Assembly (NCBI GenBank): GCA_039621445.1
Contig: CP154954.1
Coordinates: 68,948,670 to 69,012,669 of the forward strand
Length of the DNA stretch: 64,000 nt
Source: Euglena gracilis
Taxonomy: Eukaryota; Euglenida; Euglenophyceae; Euglenales
Direction: 5' to 3'
Shown here: positions 22,090 through 58,309 of the stretch, piece by piece
How the letters are laid out: each line of letters begins with the position of its first letter
Numbering within the stretch: position 1 is the first letter of the stretch
Program-made: the position numbers and the translations under genes
Notes under the pieces: model-generated
What the model was told of the DNA's origin: nothing
The model's database searches: none
What the model saw: the letters and a program-made list of their open reading frames with translations, nothing else

Positions 22090-22131
22090 TGGTGTGCCAA
22101 TGTGCGCGATGGTGACCGCCATCGGGGAGAC
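22090..22131 (+). CDS. Receiver-domain exon, truncated copy 1
   Basis: It reads GVPMCAMVTAIGET and then runs into the duplication junction. The rest of the exon, including the phosphoacceptor, is absent. The acceptor GGCGTGCAG is the same as in copy 2. Confidence 0.7.
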
Positions 22132-22137
22132 CATGTG
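22126..22137. other. Novel junction of the tandem duplication
   Basis: Copy 1 reads ...GGGGAGAC|CATGTGTT while copy 2 reads ...GGGGAGAC|GCCCGAGG. The shared sequence stops exactly at 22131 and 47868. The bases after 22131 should be the left end of the duplicated unit. Whether there was microhomology at the breakpoint cannot be judged without the sequence upstream of the window. Confidence 0.85.
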
Positions 22138-22314
22138 TTTGTTTGCATGGCAAAAATTCCCCACGAGAATACAGAAATATTTGACAGTCAACCAACCATG
22201 TGCATGCAACCAGTGCATTTGATTTTAATGCAAAGTGCGACACGTGGACCATGAAGTGGAAGGCGAGCAGTGAAAGTCAGAATGAGAGAATCGCCCCTAT
22301 TTCCAACATACACG

Positions 22315-22650
<336 letters not shown>

Positions 22651-22832
22651 ACACTCTCTCTCTCACTCACGCATGCACGCACGCACTCACTCATTTGCTC
22701 TTACTCACTCACTCGCTCACTCACGCACTCGCTCGCTCGCTCGCTCACTCATTCACTCACTCACTCACTCACTCACTCACTCACTCACTCACTCACTCAC
22801 TCACTCACTCACTCACTCACTCACTCACTCAC
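22651..22832 (+). repeat. (CACT)n tetranucleotide repeat
   Basis: ACTC units run on directly from the CA tract, at first degenerate (CGCT, CATT) and then regular to 22832. Confidence 0.98.
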
Positions 22833-23033
22833 CTGGTCTTTCTATTTGGTCGCTTAAAGAAAGCGCAGGGGGCTGATATTTTTTCCCCATCGAGCCCCTT
22901 TTGATTGACCCCCTGGCTTTGTGCAATGGCACCACCCTAAAGCCAGATTTATTGTTAATGTTCCTCATTGTTTTCGCGGTTTTTTGGGAGGTCAGGGCTG
23001 GGTCAATGAGTCAAATCCAACACTGGTTGACTG

Positions 23034-23235
23034 GCCAGTCCGCAAAGCCGATGCTGGTCTGGCGCCAAACCTGCTGATGGTGGGCTGGATGGCGTTCTCC
23101 ATCCCCCTCCTCGCCGAAGAGGACATCCGGATCCAGAAGGGCACCGTGCTAGCGGAGGTGTTCGATGTACTGCACCGCAGCGGGAGGCTGGCCCCACCCT
23201 TCGGGGCAACTCACGACCTGCATTGGCGGCGATGA
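23034..23235 (+). CDS. Exon-like GC-rich island, unknown protein
   Basis: One frame stays open through a stretch of balanced codon use and ends in TGA at 23233-23235. It includes PNLLMVGWMAFSIPLLAEED, a hydrophobic segment, followed by an acidic and basic tail. A GTAAAC donor-like site follows near 23251. I recognise no domain. It lies at the left end of the duplicated unit, so it may be the last exon of an upstream gene or an early kinase exon. It appears once here because the matching part of copy 1 is outside the window. Confidence 0.3.
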
Positions 23236-23451
23236 GGCACCCAGAGTGAGGTAAACGCAAGGTGGTCATCTTTGTCAGGTGAGCAGGGGAACATTGCATT
23301 CCACCCAATGCAATTTGACGTTTACATCATCATTCGAATTAAATCATAACAATTTATGCAGTTGTATATCAAATACTCATTGCAACATCTCGTCACAAGT
23401 AGCATTTCTTTTAAACAGTTGAGGATTGTGCTATTAAGTTGTTTCAAAGGC

Positions 23452-23565
<114 letters not shown>

Positions 23566-23804
23566 GATCCTTTTGTTTTGCTTGCTGACAACAACTTGGA
23601 GGGTCGGGCCATTTCCATCCTGCGGCCTCTGCTGCGCTGGAGCACTACATCGGGGTTGAGCTCGGCCGGAAGTATTTTGGCTGCCCAGAGCGCGTGGTGT
23701 TTTTTTTTTGCGTCCTGCACCCTCTCTCATCCAGCTTGGCCATATTTGGACGCTTATTTTGATGAAAGCTCAGCAACCCCCACCTATAATCTCGGGTGTT
23801 GCAG

Positions 23805-23921
23805 GATCTGTTTTGGCTTTTGCCGTGGGAGCGCTCTAAGTGGAGAGGAGTTTATGTTGAGGCTCAATGTGCGGCGTTCAGTAGCCGAGACAAGTCGCCT
23901 TCACCTTCTGTATGATGCACC
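23805..23921 (+). CDS. Predicted internal exon, unknown protein
   Basis: It is bounded by a good acceptor (GTGTTGCAG) and a consensus donor (GTAAGT). Only one frame is open across it, containing ALSGEEFMLRLNVRRSVAE. The segment is charged and probably helical. I do not recognise the family. It may be an early exon of the kinase gene or of a neighbouring gene. Confidence 0.4.
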
Positions 23922-24139
23922 GTAAGTCGTGCTGTCACCGTTGAAAACTGTTGTTGAAAACTGGGTGGGGGGTTCGGGGGGGGGGGGTCTTCTATTCAGG
24001 GGTTAACATTTTATTGGCAATGAAACACAAAGTGGAGATAAAGTGCCGTTATTTGAAGGAGCAGGGTGAGGGATAAGATTCCAGACCCTCAGGTGAACCT
24101 GCCCTGCTCGTCGTTGTCATATTTGTTGTAGATCATGCT

Positions 24140-24435
24140 CAGGGAGTTTTTTTAAGTTTGGACCCCCGGGGGGGGGGGGGGGGTGGGGTGGGGGGGTCCG
24201 GCGAGCCCCCGCCCCCCCCGGGGGGGGGGTCCCCCCCGGAGGGGGGTGGGATATACTTTTCGGCGCCGCAGGCGCCGAAAAAATTCTATTTTTAGCACTT
24301 TTCGCGATTTTCCGGCCATTTTTTTGTGGGTCCCCCGGGGACCCCCTCCCCCCCCCCCCGGGGGCGGGCCCCCCCCAGGGGGTGGGGTGGGTGGGGGGGG
24401 ACCCCCCCCCCCCCCCGGTCTTAAAAAAACCCCTG
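24140..24435. mobile_element. Non-autonomous element, CAGGGxxTTTTTTTAAG family
   Basis: Ends CAGGGAGTTTTTTTAAG and CTTAAAAAAACCCCTG with a perfect 8-bp target duplication ATCATGCT (24132-24139 and 24436-24443). The central hairpin is CGGCGCCGCAGGCGCCG. 296 bp. Related to 8495-8853 in structure. Confidence 0.9.
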
Positions 24436-24443
24436 ATCATGCT

Positions 24444-25740
24444 GTTATATATGATATATATATGTATAGATGTGAATGTATTATAAATAATATGTATTAT
24501 TTTTATATTATGTATGATATATATTATATATATTGTAGTTGTCCAACTGGGGTAAAGAACAGGGGGCTTTGGTGTGGTTGGTGAGGACGGTAAACACAAA
24601 AAAGGGGGAGACAGAAGATCGCAGTTTTTATTATTATTATTGGTGAACACATAATACACAGAAAAAAATTGGTGAACACACTAAATGAGGTCTGATTCAC
24701 CATGCCCTTGATATCTGCCTTAGACATTGTGACGGTTACACAGCAAAAATGGTTTCCTAGCTTTTGGTTAAGGAGGAGCTTCTAGGTAAGCAGGGGGCTC
24801 CAGGTAATCAGGCTGTACACTGAAACTTTCGGCCAAAAAATAATGATCACTTAAAAATATTGTTCACCAAATTCATTTATTTCACTCAAAAAGGTTTTTG
24901 AAACCATGAAACACTCGCTTGTAATGGTGTTGAGTACATGCCATGGCTTTTCGATTGCATTCCTGCCATCCAGTGTTTTTTTATATATATTGAAACGTCT
25001 CTGCCGGCTTGGGGGTGGGTTCGGGAGAGAGTGCCCGCCTCTAAGCCTCTGTAACTTTTCACTTGGGGTGTGGGTCAGGGGCCCTTTTTTTTTCTTTCAG
25101 CCAGCAGCCTTTTTCCAGCCTCGGACTCCCCTTCCCCCCCAATCGACGAGTTTTTGTTATTATTTTGCGGTTTCCTGAAGGGCGTCTGAACGCTAACTTT
25201 TTAGCTTTTGAGGATGGAAAAATGGGCTCAAAAGTTCGTTGGACCTTTTTAAAAGACATTTTTGCATATACATACATATTTTATCAAATCTTTTTTGTGT
25301 TCACCAGGAGTTTTTTTTATTCACTTGTGTTCACCTATTTTTTTTGCGTTCACCTGCGTTCACCAAACATCATGTGTTTGTGGTGATTTGCCCCCCTTCC
25401 CCCTTTTTCGATTTAGATCCCTGCGTTCAAGGGGGGGGGGGTGTCATTTTGTGGGTGATGGTGTGCATTGATGTTTTTTTTGGGGTTTTTGGGGAACGGG
25501 TCTTTTTTTGAGCCTCTCGCCTGTCCAGAGAATAGACCCCCCAAATGAGCCCGAGCTCCTATTTTGGTGCTTTGCTGTAAGCGCCTGACCAGGACCAGAA
25601 GTGATTTCTCCAAAAATATTTTTGTACGACAAATGTGCTCTAATCTGACAGTTCTGTTTTTTTTGCAATAAAGAGTGATTCTTTGCTTGAGGATAAATAA
25701 TTTTTTTCAATGCTTTGTGGGATACTCCATGTTTTCTGAG
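24444..25740. other. Non-coding stretch before copy 2
   Basis: AT-rich (TATATA near 24450-24535). GTGTTCACC/GGTGAACAC motifs recur at 24643, 24671, 25299, 25330 and 25354. No exon recognised until the acceptor before 25741. Confidence 0.4.
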
Positions 25741-51948
<26,208 letters not shown>

Positions 51949-52690
51949 AGTTTGGTGTGTACGTGCATGCTGCTGGGTGATTCCCCTCCCCCCAAATACG
52001 GCGAAAAGTTTTCTACAATATTTTGGTGACAAGCGATGCGCACTGGAAAAACTGGGAGGGGTAAGGCTGGGAGTTGTTGGACCCCCCCCAATAGGGTTTC
52101 CAGGATTCCTGTTCAGCCCGAGACCTGGGCCCGAAAAAAAACATCATTTTCCCCGTACGGAAATTTTGATTCAGAAGATCTTGATTTCATAAGACCTAGG
52201 ACCTCCTGTGCCATGTAGCTTGCATCGGCTGTCAAACGATTGATGCAAATAAAAAACGAATAATGGATAATGCACACAAATAAAAGGGAAAAAAAACGAA
52301 AGATGTAGTCGAAGGGGGCCCGTCACCACCGCATTCATTCTCATCGCCATCGCTGCAGCAAGGGGGGCAGCAGTCTTAACTGACTGGACCCCAGTGGTTC
52401 AACTGGAGTGGGGTTGGAGACTCTGGCGGTCAACTCTCTGGGGGGTAGGACTGTATCTCAAATCTCAAATATTTCAAACACAACTGACGAGTGATGCGCC
52501 AAAACGTTGGGGTGCATTCTCCCCCTCCCTGCCGCCGGAGGGTGCCTCGGAAGCCGACAGCCTAAACTGTGTGGCGGACCCCTTGGCCGGGGATTGGCAG
52601 AATCAGGAATGCCCGTCATCCATGAGTCCTCCGTTATTCTGGCGTAGCTTTCTGGATTTCTAGCTTTCCTCAGGCGCGCTCTGAAATTTA
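51949..52690. other. Downstream of the kinase, nothing assigned
   Basis: Possible 3' untranslated region with AATAAA motifs, then unassigned sequence up to the element at 52699. Confidence 0.4.
52248..52284 (+). promoter_or_regulatory. Possible polyadenylation signals after the kinase stop
   Basis: Two AATAAA hexamers (52248 and 52279) lie about 300 bases past the stop codon. Many protists do not use AATAAA, so this is only suggestive. Confidence 0.2.
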
Positions 52691-52940
52691 ATTCCAGCCA
52701 GACCTCCATTTAGTTTGTATCCAAACATTTTTTTTACGTATCACATGTATCACAGCCTAAAAATTAATGTATCATATACGTATCACCAAAAATTTTTAAT
52801 GTATCACATGTATCACCAAAAATATTTTAATGTAATTTTTATGTATCACATTTTTTTTAGAAAATTTTACATTTTTACAGCAAATGTTTTTTTCCGCTTT
52901 CTGTTCCGCTTTTCATCCTTGTTTCCTTACCTCTCTGCAG

Positions 52941-53018
52941 ACTTCATCAGAATCTGCCCCCCAAAAAAGAAATTGAAACTGACACTGCCCACCTTGGCCT
53001 CGGACACTTTTGATGAGG
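52941..53018 (+). CDS. Exon-like cargo inside the CAGACCTCC element
   Basis: Between CTCTGCAG and GATGAG|GTGCAC the open frame includes FIRICPPKKKLKLTLPTLAS. Unknown family. It may be a captured host exon or chance. Confidence 0.25.
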
Positions 53019-53229
53019 TGCACAAGAAACTCAGAGAATTGCCCAGCGCAGTGCTGTCGACGAGGCAGCATCGTCCTCTCATCCCGTCCAAAAAAAATTG
53101 AGAAATAGCAGCTGAGAAGTTGCTGACAAGAAAAAACAAAAAAAATATGGCAGCTGGGGACCTGCCCAAAGAGAAAACCCCGTGCATGCCTCAAAAATGA
53201 AAAATGAAGATGGCAGGGACCTGTCTTGG

Positions 53230-53295
53230 CAGACAGGTCAGCACCACGGAAGTGGGGCTGGAGCAGCCATGGGAACCTGAGTTCCTCAAGCCCGG
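53230..53295 (+). CDS. Exon-like segment with good splice borders, inside the element
   Basis: Acceptor TGTCTTGGCAG, donor CCCGG|GTGAGC. The open frame reads QVSTTEVGLEQPWEPEFLKP. Not recognised. It shares the element with the preceding segment, which suggests a captured two-exon gene piece. Confidence 0.3.
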
Positions 53296-53539
53296 GTGAG
53301 CATCTTATGTTCATCTGCATATCTTTCATCTTACAAATTTGTGCTTCACATCTTTTATTCTATGTTTCACCAAGGGAAATTTGTGTATGACACATGTATC
53401 ACCAAAAAATTTTAATTTATCACACATGTATCACCAAAAAAAAAATAATGTATCACAGATACGTTGTGTATACACACTAAATGGCGGTCTGATTCCAGCC
53501 CTGAAAATTTCCTGAGAGAAATGTTGACTTGTTTCCAGC

Positions 53540-53808
53540 CATGCTATTTTTTAAGCGAGTGTGCATACCCCTGGGGGGCAGTATGGGCAGCAGGGGGGCA
53601 GGGCACTTTCGACCCCTCGGGGAGGGGGGTTAGGGTTGTGGGCAGTGCAAAGCACACCCCCGGTGTCGAAGGCGCCGGGGCCCCGAAAATGGCCATTTTC
53701 GAGAGAAAATTCTCTGGGTCGGCAGGCACCGGGGTCCAAAACTGACCCCCCAGGGGGGTGCCTGCCCACATGGCACAAGGCCCCTCGCGGTTGGTAAAAT
53801 GGAGCCTG
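53540..53808. mobile_element. Diverged CAGGCTG-family element
   Basis: Ends CATGCTATTTTTT and AAAATGGAGCCTG with a perfect 8-bp target duplication TTTCCAGC (53532-53539 and 53809-53816). The central hairpin CCCGGTGTCGAAGGCGCCGG and the GGTTGGTAAAA right arm are shared with 5707-6010. It lies 49 bases from the previous element. Confidence 0.85.
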
Positions 53809-54160
53809 TTTCCAGCCTGAATGTCTTGTCTTTGGACCACCCCCCTCCGTCCAAGGCCCAATGCTAATCGACACACACATTTCATTTGTTCGCTCCATAT
53901 TTTGGGACACCAATTATCCCCCTCTAGAAAGACTTCATTGTTTTGGGGTTGCCCCTGGGAAGTTGCCGTCTTGGGATATACCAGCAGATTTGTCACGCCG
54001 TACCTCCCCCAGGGCAGAACGGGAATCGGCCGAACAGCCAGGGTGGTGGGTGGGGGGGGGTCGACCACCCCCCCCACCATCTCTTCCCGTATTTCTGGGA
54101 GCACCAATTTTTTGACAAAAAAATTTCCGGCGCCTTCGGCGCCGGGTGTTTTTTTGACCC

Positions 54161-55292
54161 ATTTTGGGACCCATATAGGGGGTCCCCCCAAAAACTACCC
54201 AAAACCCCATTTTTTCACACCTTCCAAAAATTCAACATTTTCTCAAAATGTTCAAAGCAAAGCAAAGCAAAAAATGCCATTCAAAGTCCAAAACAATTCA
54301 AGAGAAAAAATGTCAGTGAAATTTGACTGTGCCAAAATTTTGTCCATTTTTTTGACCTTCGTTTTTTTTTCACCCCCTCCTAAAAACTAACCCCAAATAA
54401 TACCCCCCCAAATAATACCCCCCCCCCTTGGGGTCCGACAAAATAATACCCCCGAAGGCCGAAGGCTCAGGATTTTAACCTGAAAATGTAGGTAAAAATC
54501 ACAATTTCTCACAACAAATTACAAAAAAAATCAGTTTTTCTGGCTCATCTGACCTCCAAAGAATGGTAAATTTCACAAGAAAGTGCAAAAAATGACCCCA
54601 AAGGGGGGTTTTGGGTACTATTTTGGGTTTTACGGGACTTCGAAAAATTTCGAATATTTTTTGAAAAATAATACCCCCCCCCAAATGATACCCCCCCCCT
54701 TGGGCCGGGACTTCGGGCGAAAAAATAATACCCATTTTGGGACCCATATAGGGGGTCCCCCCAAAAACCACCCAAAACCCCATTTTTTCACACCTTCCAA
54801 AAAGTTCAACATTTTCTCAAAATGTTCAAAGCAAAGCAAAGCAAAAAATGCCATTCAAAGTCCAATAAAATTCAAGAGAAAAAATGTCAGTGAAATTTGA
54901 CTGTGCCAAAATTTTGTCCATTTTTTTGACCTTCGTTTTTTTTCACCCCCTCCTAAAAACTAACCCCAAATAATACCCCCCCCCCCTTGGGGTCCGTCGA
55001 AATAATACCCCCGAAGGCCGAAGGCCCGGATTTTAACCTGAAAATGTAGGTAAAAATCACAATTTCTCACAACAAATTACAAAAAAAATCAGGTTTTCTG
55101 GCTCATCTGACCTCCAAAGAATGGTAAATTTCACAAGAAAGTGCAAAAAATGACCCCAAAGGGGGGTTTTGGGTACTATTTTGGGTTTTACGGGACTTCG
55201 AAAAATTTCGAATATTTTTGGAAAAATAATACCCCCCCCCAAATGATACCCCCCCCCCTCGGGCCGGGACTTTGGGCGAAAAAATAATACCC
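54161..55292 (+). repeat. 573-bp direct tandem duplication
   Basis: 54161-54733 and 54734-55292 both start ATTTTGGGACCCATATAGGG and run in parallel with few differences, mostly in C tracts. Each unit includes a GCAAAGCAAAGCAAAA stretch and one AATAATACCCC element. Confidence 0.95.
54389..54732 (+). mobile_element. AATAATACCCC element (first tandem unit)
   Basis: Bounded by AATAATACCCC blocks, with the core GAAAATGTAGGTAAAAATCA and AAAGGGGGGTTTTGGG. Same family as 49388 (inverse) and 63678. Confidence 0.7.
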
Positions 55293-55317
55293 CAGGGGGT
55301 ATTATTTGGGGGGGGGT
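54965..55317 (+). mobile_element. AATAATACCCC element (second tandem unit)
   Basis: Near-identical to 54389-54732 and part of the 573-bp duplication, with an additional GGGGGTATTATTTGGGG block at the right edge that makes the end palindromic. Confidence 0.7.
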
Positions 55318-55559
55318 TACCATTTTTTTAACCCTGAAATTTTTGAGATACTTGTGAAAAAATGTGGTTTCCCTTCAAAAAATCATGTGTTTTGTGTTCA
55401 TTTTCAAAAAAATTTCAAAAATTTCAACCAAATCCTCGTTTTCCCGAAATCGGTGAAAATCCTGTGGTGGGTGGGGGGGGTCGACCCACCTCCCCCCCAC
55501 CTCCCGGGTGGGGGGGGGGTCGCCCCCCCCCCCCCACCAGGCCTTCCCGTTCTGCCCTG

Positions 55560-55990
55560 CCCCCTCCCCAAATAAAACCCGGGCCTTGTTTTTGGGTCCG
55601 TTGCTGGAAACCTCCAGGGTGTCTTGTTTTGGGGGGTGTCTTATTTTTGGATTTTTTCTTGACCAACCTGGGCCCAGAAAAAGCATCATTTTTCAGCTTC
55701 CCTAAAGCACAAATTTTTTTCACACACAAAGCATTTTTCTTCGGCGCTTTGCTCCATGTGTAATTTGTTCCATATTTACACGTACCATGACTTCTGGAAC
55801 TGATAAATACAAAAAATTCGGAAGTTCATCATTTTTGTGTCTGAAATTGGGGTTTTTGATAATTTTTCAGGGAATTTTCTCACCGTTCCCAGTGTTTTGC
55901 GCCGTCAGGAGGGGTTTTATTTGTGGGGGGGATCTGATTTTTGGACTTTTGCTTGATGAGCCCAGGGGGGATCTTATTTTTTGTTTTTTG
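55560..55990. mobile_element. Diverged GGGTCTTATTTTTGG repeat
   Basis: GTCTTGTTTTGGGGGGTGTC, TCTTATTTTTGGATTTTTTC and GGATCTTATTTTTTG blocks resemble 49876-50376. Ends not defined. Confidence 0.4.
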
Positions 55991-56106
55991 GTGGGGGGTT
56001 TTACACTGCAAAGTCATTCCCCAGCCCAGTAAGAACTCGATGGTTCATCGGGTGGCCAAATCTTGGGGGGGGGGGGTGACAGGAACAGAAACATTTCCTA
56101 TTTTTT

Positions 56107-56571
56107 TTGTACACGTTAACAAAGGATCGACTGCATTCTGCCATTTGTTCCCTTGAAAGAGGGTGCAGCCCCGGCCAGCCAGCACCAAGCACCTCCTGCA
56201 ACAAATTCCCGACAAATCCTGACAAATCCCGTCAACACTGCAAAACTTCTTGGAAGAATAGATTGTGGACAAAAGGATGGACGAAATTGCCCAGAATTTG
56301 GTTATTAATGACTTTCCTGTTGTTTTTCTTTATGCTTTTTTTGTCACCAGAGGTTGTTTTGAGTTTGAACGCTCCCTCGCAGCTTTCTTTGTTATTGGGT
56401 TCAAAGCTTGTTGTCGGTGAGCGAAGTTTTTTATGGCTTAACAACAACCGAATGTCGTCAGACAGTCAACAAAAAGCAACAGAAAATAGTCAAGTTTTTC
56501 GACTTTTCCATACAGAATTCATTGATTTAGAAATCAAAAGAGGGTCCTCTACAAGGGCAGGGTCCAAATAG
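56107..56571 (+). other. 154-codon open frame, uncertain coding
   Basis: Includes a hydrophobic stretch (WLLMTFLLFFFMLFLSPE) and a mixed polar tail. No domain and no obvious splice borders. It ends at TAG just before the repeat at 56572. Confidence 0.15.
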
Positions 56572-57021
56572 AAGAGCACCCCCCCTCCGACGGAGTGAGC
56601 GTCCACAACACAAGCACCCCTTTTTAAGGGAGAATCAAGGTTGGCACTTGGGAGACCCTGGCGAGTAACCCACCCCTGATGGTAGAGCGAGTGCTCTTGT
56701 AGTGGACCGCTGCCTCCGGCAGCGTGGGTGCTCTGCTGATAGGGCCCCATTTTCCTAAAATGTCCCGGTGGGCGAGGGTAGTGGGTCAGCCCCCTCTCCC
56801 AAATTGAAGCGCGGGTGCGCTTTTAGCAGACCGCGGCCTCTACCGGCGGGGGGGGGGGGTGCGCTTCTGTTTGTCCGTGCCAGTTCTGTTGACTTTCTGC
56901 AACATGACCATCAGAATGTGACGTGTGCTTGTCGTGGTCTGTCACCTCCAGCGGCGGGGGGTGCACTTTTTTTTTGGGCCCTGCACTTGCAGCGGCCTGG
57001 GCTTCCTTTAGGGTGGGGGGG
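56572..57021. mobile_element. AGAAGCGCGGGTGCGCTT repeat family, two segments
   Basis: 56572-56750 (GTGCTCTTGTAGTGGACCGC, CCTCCGGCAGCG) and 56790-57021 (GAAGCGCGGGTGCGCTTTTA ... AGCGGCCTGGGCTTC) repeat the same modules: a GTGCGCTT box, then GCGGACCGC, then a CCTCCGGCGG hairpin and a G tract. Related to 59763-59996. Confidence 0.6.
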
Positions 57022-57042
57022 TTTACAGCAGCAGCTCCCGGT

Positions 57043-57158
57043 CAGGCTGTTTTTTAGTCAGGTGCCGACCCCACCCTGGGGGGGGTGGGGTGCCTGCCTG
57101 GGCAGGCACTCCAAGGCACTCCTGATCCGACCCCCCGGGGTTGGTAAACAAAAAACAG
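57043..57158. mobile_element. Short CAGGCTG-family element
   Basis: Left end CAGGCTGTTTTTTAGTCAGG, right end GGTTGGTAAACAAAAAACAG, which lacks the last four bases of the family end. Target duplication CTCCCGGT (57035-57042 and 57159-57166). 116 bp, without the central hairpin of the full-length elements. Confidence 0.8.
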
Positions 57159-57351
57159 CTCCCGGTGCCGGCCCCCCCTTCCGCCGGCCCCCGCGTGCGC
57201 CACGGACGCCGCTGTGCCTGGGCGCCCCATCAGAGCGGGACCCCACTGCGCCGCTGCTCCGCCCCATCTGGCCGCATTAGAGAGGCCCGTGCCCCCCCCC
57301 CCTAACTGTCCCCTTTTTTTTGTCCTCCCGTCCCCATCCCCCCGACCGTCA

Positions 57352-57378
57352 GCCACCGAGGCGCCGTTGACAAAGGCA
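57352..57378 (+). CDS. Micro-exon candidate before the (GT)n tract
   Basis: Acceptor CCCGACCGTCAG, donor GCAG|GTGTGTG. Encodes TEAPLTKA. It joins in phase 1 to the candidate at 57719, giving TEAPLTKAAPVGAVT without a stop. Confidence 0.3.
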
Positions 57379-57457
57379 GGTGTGTGTCTTGTGTGTGTGT
57401 GTGTGTTTTCTTGTGTGTGTTTGTGCTGTGTATGTGTGTGTGTGTGTTGTGTGTGTC

Positions 57458-57497
<40 letters not shown>

Positions 57498-57718
57498 TGT
57501 GTGTGTATGTGTTGTGTGTGTGTGTTGTGTGTGTGTGTGTGTTGTGTGTTGTGTGTGTTGTGTTGTGTTGTGTGTTGCGTGTGTTGTGTGTGTTGTGTGT
57601 TGTGTGTGTTGTGTGTGTTGTGTGTGTGTGTGTGTTGTTTGTTGTGTGTGTTATGTGTTGTGTGTTGTGTGTTGTGTGTGTGTGTGTGTGTGTGTTGTGT
57701 GTTGTTTGTGGCAGCCCC
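57379..57718 (+). repeat. (GT)n microsatellite, possibly an intron
   Basis: 340 bases of interrupted GT ending TTTGTGGCAG. It starts GTGTGT and ends AG between two candidate micro-exons, so it could be spliced as an intron. Confidence 0.9.
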
Positions 57719-57734
57719 TGTGGGTGCTGTGACA
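57719..57734 (+). CDS. Micro-exon candidate after the (GT)n tract
   Basis: CCCCTGTGGGTGCTGTGACAG lies between GTGGCAG and GTAACC. In the frame left by 57352 it gives APVGAVT. The borders are good but it is only about 20 bases, so chance is possible; the right border may be at 57736. Confidence 0.25.
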
Positions 57735-57797
57735 GGTAACCCCTGGCCTGGTCTCAGCATCACTCTGAGTTTCCAGGCACAGCCGGCCCCACCTCAG

Positions 57798-58040
57798 GAG
57801 GCTGTTTATCTGGTCAGGAGCTCCACGGCACCAAGGTCCAACCCCTGGGGTGCCCCCTGGCGCACCTGTCTGAGAGTGTTCAGGCACTAAGGTGCCGAAG
57901 GTGCTGGGAGCCCAGAAAAGGGCCATTTTGGGTTTGATTTCAGCCCACAACCAGGCAAGCACCGACCCGGGGGGGGGGAGTGGTGTGAGTGGTGCCTGCC
58001 CGCCCAGGTATTCAAAGGCATTCCGAGACCCCACCCAAGT
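57798..58040. mobile_element. Degraded CAGGCTG-family element
   Basis: AGGCTGTTTATCTGG at the left, AAGGTGCCGAAGGTGCTGGG in the middle and GTGCCTGCCCGCCCAGG to the right correspond to the parts of 5707-6010, in order, without clean ends. Confidence 0.5.
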
Positions 58041-58245
58041 TTATCCAAATCAGCTTGTTCAAACTTTTGGTTTTGATGGCACATTTCTCAATTTCAAAAA
58101 TTTCTACTTGGTGAACTTGACTTGGCGAGACATTTATTAGAATCAAACGATCGGCCCCTGCACAAGTAAATGTTCCTTTTTTGGCACACAGCGCCAAATT
58201 TTATCTGGTAAGGTTGCCTTTTTCTATCATGACCCCCACCCCGAT

Positions 58246-58309
58246 CACAGGGCAAGAGGTTGGTGACTGCTGGATCCCAGTTGGGGACATAAAGGTCATC
58301 GCCGCATCT
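58246..58309 (+). CDS. Exon-like segment, unknown protein
   Basis: Acceptor CCCCGATCACAG, possible donor TCTG|GTCAAT. The open frame reads QEVGDCWIPVGDIKVIAASG. It looks like a folded-protein fragment (alternating strand pattern), but I cannot name the family. Confidence 0.35.

Larger units (their letters stand above)
1..22131 (+). repeat. Tandem duplication, copy 1 (right-hand part)
   Basis: Position 1 matches 25769, and the match runs through every exon, minisatellite and mobile element to 22131, where it stops inside a receiver-domain exon. The offset falls from 25768 to 25737, mainly because tract lengths differ, above all the (CA)n tract near 21756. The differences I saw are mostly in homopolymers, with some clean substitutions and short indels (for example 7899 lacks 4 bases present near 33659). 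The true left end lies outside the window, so the window starts inside the unit. A recent tandem duplication and a haplotype retained by the assembler look the same in sequence alone. Confidence 0.95.
1..22222 (+). pseudogene. Hybrid histidine kinase, copy 1, truncated in the receiver domain
   Basis: Copy 1 carries the same exon series as copy 2: the coiled-coil exon (2697), kinase exons (10328, 11222, N-box 12382, 13859, 15447, 20098), the linker exon (20537) and the first part of the receiver exon (22090). The receiver exon is cut after Ala-Ile-Gly-Glu-Thr. Reading across the junction adds 29 unrelated residues and then a TGA at 22220-22222. The phosphoacceptor Asp, the conserved Ser and the conserved Lys are all missing, so this copy could at best make a kinase without a working receiver. 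Unlike copy 2, its linker exon is open (five C at 20606-20610). The N-terminus is not in the window. Confidence 0.55.
52699..53491. mobile_element. CAGACCTCC element with exon-like cargo
   Basis: Ends CAGACCTCCATTTAG and CTAAATGGCGGTCTG with a perfect 8-bp target duplication ATTCCAGC (52691-52698 and 53492-53499). The left 240 bases carry GTATCACATGTATCACC repeats and finish with a pyrimidine tract and CTCTGCAG at 52940, exactly like a 3' splice site. The interior after that is unlike the related segment at 62973-63228. 793 bp; transposase not seen. Confidence 0.85.
54010..55558. mobile_element. Composite element with 16-bp CAGGGCAGAACGGGAA ends
   Basis: Perfect 16-bp terminal inverted repeat at about 1.55 kb distance, followed inward on both sides by GGTGGGTGGGGGG-GTCGACC. 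The flanks are C-rich and no convincing 8-bp duplication is visible. Inside lie a GGCGCCTTCGGCGCC hairpin (54129), a 573-bp tandem duplication and two AATAATACCCC segments. Confidence 0.65.

Noticed and set aside
57380-57890. Cys-Val-rich open frames over 110-170 codons
   Set aside because: These are translations of the (GT)n tract.
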